From Nitrospinota bacterium (lineage in GTDB: Bacteria; Nitrospinota_A; UBA7883), in assembly GCA_029880775.1 (NCBI GenBank), contig JAOUNV010000145.1:1-5915 (forward strand): DNA of 5,915 nucleotides, in the 5' to 3' direction. The notes beneath the pieces are model-generated. The model made no database searches. It had not been told where the DNA came from and saw only the letters and a list, made by a program, of their open reading frames with translations. A program made the position numbers and the translations under genes. Below are positions 1 through 5,915 of this stretch, piece by piece; the first letter of the stretch is position 1; every line of letters begins with the position of its first letter.

Positions 1-1
1 A

Positions 2-553
2 TTCGACTGCCCATCCTGCTCCGAGAGGCTGTTTACAGACACCTCCGGCCCCACCGCGTGCCCCAGCTGCGGCTGGCGAGGACAGATACACATTCTGAAA
101 GCCTTGCGCGAAAAAACGGAAAACGCTGGCGCCGCCACCCCCGACATGGCTGTATGCGCGATCCACCCCACAAAGCAAGCCGTGGCCACGTGCGCCGGCA
201 CCGGCGACTATATCTGCTCTCTATGCGCCGTGGAGGTGGATGGCGATATATTCAGCGCCAGCTATCTGAGCAAAGCCGGCAGAAAAAACGTGGCGAAAAG
301 CTATGCCCGCCGCCTGGACAGGCCAGATGGGGCGATGACTTTCTGGATTCTTCTCACCTTATTTATCATAATTCTTGGACCGGTGTTCATTCCCCTGGCT
401 ATACACAGCTACACCAAGGCATGGAAACTGCGCAAAAACGATGAGCTTTTCAGGAGGATCTTCTCCCGGCTGGAGATTGGAGTCTGGGGTGTCATACTTT
501 TCTCCATCACCGCCCTATACACTCTAGGCGCGGCGGCCATATTCCTGCGATAA
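2..553 (+). CDS. Zinc-ribbon / B-box-like membrane protein, 5' partial
   Basis: The reading frame is open from the first bases of the window to the TAA at 551-553, giving 183 visible residues, so the true start lies upstream. An in-frame TTG at 104 would cut off the first zinc site and is unlikely to be the start. Residues 3-23 carry C3-x2-C6 and C20-x2-C23, a four-cysteine zinc ribbon. Residues 52-75 hold a second cluster (C52, H55, C64, C72, C75) that resembles a B-box finger but has Gly-Thr-Gly where a CxxC pair would be expected. Two hydrophobic stretches follow, at about 112-134 and 160-182. Together these suggest a membrane-anchored protein with a zinc-binding N-terminal part, probably cytoplasmic. 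The next gene starts 23 bases downstream on the same strand, so the two are probably co-transcribed. I do not recognise a named family, and the partner or substrate is unknown. Coding status is secure; the function is open. Confidence 0.85.
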   Translation, partial: FDCPSCSERLFTDTSGPTACPSCGWRGQIHILKALREKTENAGAATPDMAVCAIHPTKQAVATCAGTGDYICSLCAVEVDGDIFSASYLSKAGRKNVAKSYARRLDRPDGAMTFWILLTLFIIILGPVFIPLAIHSYTKAWKLRKNDELFRRIFSRLEIGVWGVILFSITALYTLGAAAIFLR

Positions 554-565
554 TATTATTTACAT

Positions 566-570
566 AGGAG
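566..570 (+). promoter_or_regulatory. Ribosome binding site for the PH-like membrane protein gene
   Basis: AGGAG lies six bases before the ATG at 577, within the short AT-rich gap after the upstream stop codon. The good match and spacing fix the start at 577. No separate promoter is evident in the 23-base gap, which supports read-through from the upstream gene. Confidence 0.8.
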
Positions 571-576
571 CATACG

Positions 577-1110
577 ATGCCAGTGGATCTGCGAGTACAC
601 AGCCTTGCCAGCAGAAAAAGTCTCTTGGTGATGGAAGACTCTCTGGTGATGCTGGAGCATAGCCAATTCAGCGACAGAATCCACAAGATCCTGTATGAAA
701 GCATAGAGTCGATCATCGTATGGAAAAAGCTTCCGTGGCTCAAGATGACGTTGACCGCCCTGGCCCTGGGAGGTTTCGCGTATATTCCGTTCATAGGGAC
801 CGGATCACTGGCTAATAACGACACGCGCATATATCTTCTGATCGTTCTTGGCGTTTTTGTAGCGCTGGAGACCATTCTCCTGATACGCAAAAAGGTGTTC
901 ATACGAATCAACCATTCCGGCCTTGCGCTGGATCTGGCGTTTAGCGCTTTCCCATGGAAGGTAAGTAATTTCGTGGATAAGGTCCGTACTCAGGCGGAAA
1001 AAAGGCAGATAACACTTCGTAAAAAAAGGAACGAGGCAAAAGATATACCTGATATTGAAAGCGGACCGGATCATAGTCTCCCCCCGGTGGAGGACAACCC
1101 GGTTCGCTAA
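577..1110 (+). CDS. Small membrane protein, possible bacterial PH-like fold with inserted transmembrane hairpin
   Basis: Complete 177-residue protein starting at ATG 577 behind an AGGAG site. Residues 15-50 look like alternating short beta strands. Two hydrophobic helices follow at about 57-76 and 85-103, separated by a short Gly/Asn-containing loop. Residues 106-128 return to strand-like sequence ending in Phe-Pro-Trp, and 129-143 form a likely amphipathic helix. Strands, then a membrane hairpin, then strands and a closing helix is the order expected of a bacterial PH-like domain split by its membrane anchor. This is inferred from pattern and not from a recognised signature. The tail (141-177) is highly charged and Pro-rich, and probably disordered and cytosolic. 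It likely shares an operon with the zinc-ribbon gene before it. Its base composition is lower in GC (about 48% by hand count over 601-1080) than the lines sampled in the right-hand genes. It could instead be a simple two-helix membrane protein of unknown role. Confidence 0.8.
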   Translation: MPVDLRVHSLASRKSLLVMEDSLVMLEHSQFSDRIHKILYESIESIIVWKKLPWLKMTLTALALGGFAYIPFIGTGSLANNDTRIYLLIVLGVFVALETILLIRKKVFIRINHSGLALDLAFSAFPWKVSNFVDKVRTQAEKRQITLRKKRNEAKDIPDIESGPDHSLPPVEDNPVR

Positions 1111-1142
1111 GCCTTCACCCGCAGGCCTAGGCTCTCAAAGCC
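1111..1142. other. Convergent intergenic gap
   Basis: Thirty-two bases separate the stop of the plus-strand membrane protein gene from the stop of pbpC on the minus strand. The only local symmetry is a 5-base stem (AGGCT/AGCCT, 1129-1133 with 1139-1143) around a 5-base loop. It runs into the pbpC stop codon and has no T-run on either side. No convincing bidirectional terminator is visible, so transcripts from both sides may overlap here. Confidence 0.6.
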
Positions 1143-3332
1143 TCACTTGACGTAGAAATCCACCGGCCCCATGGCCAGTTCCGTCCGCCGGTCACTCCCC
1201 AGCAGCGCCGCTTCCAGGCTATGCCCACCACGCCGCAAGGGCCACACCAGCCTGCCATCCGCCGTTACTCCCAGCGCATGCCCGTCCAGCTTCCATTCCA
1301 CACTCTCCCCAGTCTTCAGCCCATCCACACGAAACTCCACTGCCTGATCCTTCTCCGGTGTCCGGGGATCAATGGCCAACAATAACCCATCCACCGGGTG
1401 CGCCAGCCTGGCTCTCCTGGCAGAGGAAGTGGTGGAATCTATTGCAGCATCCACAGTTCCAGGGACGAAGAGTTCGTCACGGCCCAGACATCCGGAGTTC
1501 TCCCGGCGGATTATTGCCCCCTCCTGGCATATCCGCTCCCTCACCAGCCTGGGGCTAAGATACAACGGCAACGCTGGTTGGTCGCGGTTCATCCGGGCAA
1601 AGACGCTTTGCAATAACATGGCCGGGCCAGACGCTCCGGTGAGCCCCGCCGAAGGAGTCCGCGACAAAGAACCCATCCACACACCCACCAGCCAGCGACT
1701 GTCATACCCGAAAGCCCATGCGTCGTGATACCCGGTGGACGTGCCGGTTTTCACCGCAATCCCCTGGGACATCGACATTGCCCCGGATGAGCTAAACTCC
1801 AGCCGCCGGGCCGTCCGGTCGGAGAGTATGTCACCAATTATGGAGGCGGTCTCCTCGGTAAATATTCTCCTGGGGGGCCCTTCACCGTTCGGTTCCATCA
1901 GCGCCTTAAGGGGGAGCGCCACTCCCCGGTTCGCCAGCGCCGTATAGGCCTGGGTCACCTGGTACAGCGGGGCCTCGCCAACGCCCAGGGCCAAGGCGTC
2001 ACCATAGAACCCGGCGGCCTGATCCAGGCTTTTGATCCCTATAGCGCGCAAAAGCTCCAGGTAACTGTGACCACCCACCAGGCGCAACGTCAGCACCGCC
2101 GGGATGTTCAGCGAATTTGCCAGAGCGTCGCGCAGCGTCACCGGGCCATAAAAAGTCCTGCTGTAATTACGAAAGGAGTGGAGCCCGGCGCCAACTTTTG
2201 TATCCAGCGGCGCGTCATCCAGAATAGTGGCGGCGGTCCATCCGCTCTCCAAGGCCATTGCGTAAAGTAACGGTTTCAACGCGGATCCAGGCTGGCGAGG
2301 TGTAAGGACAGAGTCCAGATAAGATCCCGGATGCTCCTTCCCCCTGTCGCCATACGATACCCACGCCAGGATCTCGCCGGTGGAGTGATCCACCACCAAC
2401 GCCGCGGCATTCACCGCTCGCGCGCCAGATAAGGCCTTCATCCGCTCATCAAGCAGGGCCACCACGTCCCGCTGCAGATCCATGTCCAGCGTAGTCCTGA
2501 TCTTGCCGCCGGGCATGCGCCCCTTCTCTACCAGGTCCATGACATGCCTGGTGAAATGGTATGTATCCACGTCCGCCGCCGGCCCTTTCAGCTGGATCGG
2601 CGCCGTCTCAATCCACCGTCTCTCCTCCATGGAGACTAGTCCATCCGCCGCCATGAAGCCGCAGAGGATTTTGATTTGGCGGTCGATTCTTCCCGGATGT
2701 TTATACAAGTCATAGCCGGTGGGTCTTCTGGGGAGGATGGCCAGCGCCAGCATCTCTTTCTTGCTCAGCGAATCTAGTTCACGGTCGAAGTAATATCGCG
2801 CCGCCTGGGCCACTCCCCGCCTGTTGGAGGCATAGGGAACCTGGTTTATGTAGAACTCCAGAATCTCTTCCTTGGATGTAGTTCGTTCCAGCTGTGCCGC
2901 CTCGAATCCTTCCACCCAACGAGTCCAGGCGTTCCTGGGGCGCTTATGGAGCATCTTCACCACTTGTTCCGTGATGGTGCTTGCACCGCGAACCGCCTTC
3001 ATATTCCAGATACATTGCCCCAGGGCGTGGAGACGAGCCAGCCAGTCCACTCCGTTGTGAGAGTAAAAGCGCTTATCCTCGGACAATATAAAAGCCCGGC
3101 GCATGAACTCAGGAATCTGGTGCAGAGGGACCACATCATCCATGTTCCATTCAGTCCGCTTTCCCGAAATCCTCTCGCCGTTGCGATCCAGCAAGACTGG
3201 CCCTCTGGCGCTTTCCGGCGCCATGGCAAGGGATTGGGGCAGGGGGCGCATGGTCCTGGCCGTCGCTGCGACCAGAGCCATGACACCAAGCCCCGCCAAT
3301 ATGGTTACGCTGAGAAGCAGTTTCTTATTCAT
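1143..3332 (-). CDS. pbpC: Penicillin-binding protein 1C, bifunctional glycosyltransferase/transpeptidase
   Basis: Complete class A PBP of 729 residues; E. coli PBP1C is about 770. It polymerises lipid II into glycan strands and cross-links peptides on the periplasmic face of the inner membrane. Residues 4-24 form an N-terminal signal anchor. The GT51 domain (about 45-215) has the EDxxFxxH motif with catalytic E85, RGASTITEQ at 115-123, the second glutamate E141, and the EILEFYIN motif at about 156-163. The transpeptidase domain has SALK with nucleophile S350 and K353, SLN at 407-409 and KTGT at 528-531, so both active sites look intact. A C602/C615 segment leading to FVPGT and a C-terminal beta domain (about 643-729, BiPBP_C type) identify the 1C subfamily. 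ATG 3332 is preferred over an in-frame TTG at 3341 because a Shine-Dalgarno site sits 10 bases before the ATG but only one base before the TTG. The start overlaps the end of the upstream alpha-2-macroglobulin gene, its usual partner. Confidence 0.95.
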   Translation of the reverse strand: MNKKLLLSVTILAGLGVMALVAATARTMRPLPQSLAMAPESARGPVLLDRNGERISGKRTEWNMDDVVPLHQIPEFMRRAFILSEDKRFYSHNGVDWLARLHALGQCIWNMKAVRGASTITEQVVKMLHKRPRNAWTRWVEGFEAAQLERTTSKEEILEFYINQVPYASNRRGVAQAARYYFDRELDSLSKKEMLALAILPRRPTGYDLYKHPGRIDRQIKILCGFMAADGLVSMEERRWIETAPIQLKGPAADVDTYHFTRHVMDLVEKGRMPGGKIRTTLDMDLQRDVVALLDERMKALSGARAVNAAALVVDHSTGEILAWVSYGDRGKEHPGSYLDSVLTPRQPGSALKPLLYAMALESGWTAATILDDAPLDTKVGAGLHSFRNYSRTFYGPVTLRDALANSLNIPAVLTLRLVGGHSYLELLRAIGIKSLDQAAGFYGDALALGVGEAPLYQVTQAYTALANRGVALPLKALMEPNGEGPPRRIFTEETASIIGDILSDRTARRLEFSSSGAMSMSQGIAVKTGTSTGYHDAWAFGYDSRWLVGVWMGSLSRTPSAGLTGASGPAMLLQSVFARMNRDQPALPLYLSPRLVRERICQEGAIIRRENSGCLGRDELFVPGTVDAAIDSTTSSARRARLAHPVDGLLLAIDPRTPEKDQAVEFRVDGLKTGESVEWKLDGHALGVTADGRLVWPLRRGGHSLEAALLGSDRRTELAMGPVDFYVK
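3325..3332 (-). promoter_or_regulatory. Stop/start overlap coupling alpha-2-macroglobulin to pbpC
   Basis: On the minus strand the sequence ATGAATAA contains the pbpC start (3332-3330) and the TAA stop of the upstream gene (3327-3325) in different frames. Ribosomes finishing the macroglobulin would be placed directly at the pbpC start. This predicts translational coupling and a single mRNA. Confidence 0.75.
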
Positions 3333-5915
3333 TAATATCAAGCTCCCTGGAAAGACCCAGGCCGAAAACGTCCGGATCGTACATCTCTTCGGCGCGCGGC
3401 GGCATGGCGGCGAACCTCCCCGTGGCTATCGCCTGGGCCATGTAGGAGAGATGGTAATTGCCCGGTGGCAGGTATTCTGAATAGAACCGCGCCGAGTCGT
3501 GACGCAGTTCCTTATGGTAAAAGCTCCACATGGAGGTGTTGTAGAAGCTCCAGTCGGTGAACTGAAAGTACCAGGAGCCGCCCGAGGCCTGATACCTCGC
3601 TTCCGCCGCGTCCACCGCGGAGGATGTGGCCAGGTCTGTATTCACCGGCTCCAGCCCGCCCGGGACCGGGTCGTCCACCACCACAAAATTACGCGCCGCC
3701 GGAAGGGAGAGGAATATGTCCACCCGCACAAGGTCGCCCCGATGTATGGTTTCCTCCGGGTTCAGCAGGGTCCATTTGCCATCTTTCTTTATGCTAAACT
3801 CCTTGCGAATATCTATCCCGGCGTTCTGGCGTTGGGCCAGTTCCTTCCTCGGCGCGTATTGGACTCTGGCGGAGTAGTAGTACCTCCCCTGCCCTGCCTT
3901 GTCGACTTTCAAGGCGAGCTTCCTGCCGGCGTAGCTTTTCTTCATAGGGGTGGATAGCTCCACGGAGTTGTCCCGCACATCTGTGAACTCCGTCTTGCCC
4001 AGCGGCTGGTAGCCCAAGCTGGCCGATAGCTTCATGTCTGGACGGACGCTTTCATAGGCCCGGCTATATTCCACCAGCGCGTTCATGCAGAACATGTTTT
4101 CCTGGGTGTTCTCAAAGTGGTTCCGTTTGCCCCGGCTCTGGGTGATGAAGCGGACCATCTTGAAAGGAACATCGCCCAAGGCTGTTTTCCCTTCGGCCGT
4201 GGCCGCATAGGAAGAGAAGGCGGAGAGCGCGGCGCAGTTGGAACGCAACGGGGATTCCATGATCCGGGAGTATCCGTCGGTGTAACTCTCCGACAGGATG
4301 AACTTGCCGCCGGTCTGGTTAGCGTGGCCCAGCATCGTCTCCGCCGTGGACTTGGCCAGCTGTGCGGTCTCCTGGAATTTGAGCGCGGCCATCATGAAAT
4401 GCGCCTTGCCAAAGAGGCTCATTCGCTCCACATGGCCCGCGTATCGCCGCACTTCCGCCGGCCCGGCCTTGCCCCGATTCACCATCGCCGCCAGCGCCAC
4501 CGCCCGCACGGTGGAGGCCATACCATTGGAATACCAGTCGGGATAGACATTTCGTCGAAGCAGGTTTCGCAAGTATCCCGCCAGCTTTTCCTCCACAGCC
4601 GATGGGACTTCATGGCCATCGCGCCGCATCCAGTTGAACGCCAGCATGGTATACGCGCTCAGGTATGGGCTCACATACATATCGCGGGCCACATAGTAGG
4701 TCATCCCCCCGTTGGGCGCCTGATGGTGTACGGCCATGTCCAACGTCGCCTGGGGCAGGGTCTTTGATCCAGGCCATTTCAGGCTGTCGGGCAGATAACT
4801 TTTGAGCATATTGTAATGGGACGCCATCACGCCCTTGCTCAGCTTCTGCTCCCAGCAGATGTATGGATAGAAGCGCATATATTCGAACGCCCCCTCCACA
4901 TTGCCTATGACGCTGGGAGATAGAACCACACCCACATAGCCCCAGTCCGGATGTATATCCTCCGGAAGCTTTATCGATTCCGTTATGGTCTTCTCCGTGG
5001 TGGAGCCGTAGTTGGCGGCGGTCAACGGAACTCGCCGTTTTTTGACAGGTGTCTTATGGATCATGGCGTCGGTATCCATCTCATCACCGGCTGTGACATG
5101 GAACACGATTTCACCCTCAGGCTTATCGGCGGTTTCCTCCACTCTCTTCGTGACTACATCCAGCCAGACGGTTTCCCTTTTGTATGGAGCCAGATCAATA
5201 ACCGTGGATGTGGAGGAACTGCCAAAGAAAAACTTGGTTTTGACATCCCCCTTGGCCGTGATCCGGACCTGGATGGATCTCTGTTTACCTGTCCTGTTCA
5301 TTACGTTAAAGCCAGCCTTGAAGGTATCCCCCTCGGTCACCTGGTTCGGCATCACGGGCCTGGCCTCGGTGGGCCTGTTCACTTTGAAACTTCTCTGCCC
5401 CAGCCCCATCCTGTCCTCCGGTGTCACCGCCATAGCCAGAACGCGCCACCCGGTCAAGTTGTCCGGCGCCTTAAAAGTGACCTTGGCGTTCCCCTCCGCG
5501 TCCACCGGGACGGAGGGATTCCAGTAAGCCACGAACTTGAATAGACTGCGGGTGGCCAGGTCCGCGCCCCCTCCCCCGCCGCCCCCGGCGTTGGCGCCTT
5601 TCTTTTCGAACTTCTGACGCCCGATCAGCCGGGTCAAGGTGCTGAAGTTGATCACGTCCAGTGGATCAAGCTTGTAAAACCCGGAGTATGGGTCATACTT
5701 TGATGTCCCGCCCTGCAGAAGATCTAGCACCGCCTCGTCCAGCGCCACCACGGCGATTTCCACCGGCGGTTGTTTCCCCGCTACGGGATGCCGCGGCTTT
5801 GCATTCAATGTGACAGTCACAGTGTCGCGAGGGCGATACTCCTTTTTATCGGTGGTCACGGTGGTGTCTATCATCTTGTATTCGTCCCGCACCGGCGCCG
5901 TGACGTATCCCATCC
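3325..5915 (-). CDS. Bacterial alpha-2-macroglobulin, C-terminal part (5' partial)
   Basis: At least 862 residues of the C-terminal part are visible. The gene runs off the right edge, and the Met at 5913 is probably internal because family members usually exceed 1,500 residues. Signal peptide or lipobox and early MG domains lie outside the window. Visible residues 15-70 form a macroglobulin-type beta domain ending in the family-typical VALDEAVLDLL. A Gly-rich bait candidate follows at about 97-122, then the conserved stretch FVAYWNP...TFKAPDNLTGWR at 127-156. The helical thioester domain (about 316-625) begins with YPYICWEQ, where C353 and Q356 should form the internal thioester. The C-terminal beta domains (about 645-862) resemble the receptor-binding-like end of the family. 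The protein should trap proteases in the periplasm, being cleaved at the bait and then linking covalently to the attacker. It is the E. coli YfhM type by thioester and by partnership with pbpC, directly downstream with an 8-base overlap. Confidence 0.93.
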   Translation of the reverse strand, partial: MGYVTAPVRDEYKMIDTTVTTDKKEYRPRDTVTVTLNAKPRHPVAGKQPPVEIAVVALDEAVLDLLQGGTSKYDPYSGFYKLDPLDVINFSTLTRLIGRQKFEKKGANAGGGGGGGADLATRSLFKFVAYWNPSVPVDAEGNAKVTFKAPDNLTGWRVLAMAVTPEDRMGLGQRSFKVNRPTEARPVMPNQVTEGDTFKAGFNVMNRTGKQRSIQVRITAKGDVKTKFFFGSSSTSTVIDLAPYKRETVWLDVVTKRVEETADKPEGEIVFHVTAGDEMDTDAMIHKTPVKKRRVPLTAANYGSTTEKTITESIKLPEDIHPDWGYVGVVLSPSVIGNVEGAFEYMRFYPYICWEQKLSKGVMASHYNMLKSYLPDSLKWPGSKTLPQATLDMAVHHQAPNGGMTYYVARDMYVSPYLSAYTMLAFNWMRRDGHEVPSAVEEKLAGYLRNLLRRNVYPDWYSNGMASTVRAVALAAMVNRGKAGPAEVRRYAGHVERMSLFGKAHFMMAALKFQETAQLAKSTAETMLGHANQTGGKFILSESYTDGYSRIMESPLRSNCAALSAFSSYAATAEGKTALGDVPFKMVRFITQSRGKRNHFENTQENMFCMNALVEYSRAYESVRPDMKLSASLGYQPLGKTEFTDVRDNSVELSTPMKKSYAGRKLALKVDKAGQGRYYYSARVQYAPRKELAQRQNAGIDIRKEFSIKKDGKWTLLNPEETIHRGDLVRVDIFLSLPAARNFVVVDDPVPGGLEPVNTDLATSSAVDAAEARYQASGGSWYFQFTDWSFYNTSMWSFYHKELRHDSARFYSEYLPPGNYHLSYMAQAIATGRFAAMPPRAEEMYDPDVFGLGLSRELDINE
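3343..3348 (-). promoter_or_regulatory. Ribosome binding site for pbpC
   Basis: AGGGAG on the minus strand lies inside the last codons of the macroglobulin gene, 10 bases before ATG 3332. It is only one base from the alternative TTG at 3341. The spacing decides the start in favour of the ATG. Confidence 0.7.
4846..4857 (-). other. Thioester motif CWEQ of the alpha-2-macroglobulin
   Basis: These codons encode Cys-Trp-Glu-Gln in the context FYPYICWEQKLS. The family forms a beta-cysteinyl-gamma-glutamyl thioester between the first Cys and last Gln, and both are present. The fragment has only two other cysteines (C560, C609), neither in a comparable context. This makes the protein a thioester-competent type, unlike the thioester-less bacterial homologues. 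Confidence 0.9.
5548..5625 (-). other. Candidate protease bait region with seven-glycine run
   Basis: Visible residues 97-122 lie between the conserved VALDEAVLDLL segment and the FVAYWNP segment, which is where the bait region sits in this family. The stretch contains basic residues (R99, K101, K104, K105, R122) around seven consecutive glycines (110-116, bases 5566-5586), with Phe102 and Leu119. It looks flexible and cleavable by trypsin-like proteases. The boundaries are approximate. Confidence 0.6.

Noticed and set aside
58..444. Plus-strand frame overlapping the zinc-ribbon gene
   Set aside because: Its product is low-complexity Arg/His-rich, and the alternative frame encodes ordered cysteine motifs and membrane helices.
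507..1074. Minus-strand open frames opposite the PH-like membrane gene
   Set aside because: The plus-strand gene has a good ribosome binding site and a coherent membrane-protein layout. The minus-strand products are Arg/Ile-rich and lack start signals.
1129..1143. Short inverted repeat as a terminator
   Set aside because: The stem has only five pairs, there is no T-run on either strand, and the repeat extends into the pbpC stop codon.
4117..4767. Long plus-strand open frame opposite the macroglobulin gene
   Set aside because: It lies wholly antisense to the thioester domain, gives a His/Arg/Gly-rich composition with no recognisable motif, and has no clear ribosome binding site.
4951..5544. 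Two overlapping plus-strand open frames opposite the macroglobulin gene
   Set aside because: Both are antisense to a well-supported conserved gene, and their products resemble no domain.

Overview
The window holds four protein genes in two convergent pairs and has almost no non-coding space. Moderate-to-high GC, tight gene packing and a bacterial alpha-2-macroglobulin next to penicillin-binding protein 1C point to a Gram-negative (diderm) bacterium. The sequence alone does not fix the phylum. A deltaproteobacterial or similar environmental lineage is a guess from the overall style of the proteins.

Left side, plus strand (positions 2-1110). The first gene is cut by the window edge. It encodes a four-cysteine zinc ribbon, a degenerate B-box-like cysteine/histidine cluster and two C-terminal membrane segments. 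After 23 bases with a clear ribosome binding site comes a 177-residue membrane protein. Its layout suggests a bacterial PH-like fold interrupted by a transmembrane hairpin. The two probably form one transcription unit. Their function is unknown.

Right side, minus strand (positions 5915-1143). The large gene entering from the right edge encodes the C-terminal part, at least 862 residues, of a bacterial alpha-2-macroglobulin. The bait-region neighbourhood, the CWEQ thioester motif and the complete C-terminus are all present. Its stop overlaps by 8 bases the start of pbpC, a complete bifunctional penicillin-binding protein 1C with intact glycosyltransferase and transpeptidase motifs. This is the known alpha-2-macroglobulin/pbpC pair. 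The usual interpretation is that the macroglobulin traps proteases that breach the outer membrane, while PBP1C repairs the damaged peptidoglycan.

The two pairs converge on a 32-base gap at 1111-1142 that has no convincing terminator. I see no RNA gene, mobile element, CRISPR array or long repeat. I do not think the window holds a wholly new system. The least understood part is the zinc-ribbon/PH-like membrane pair on the left.
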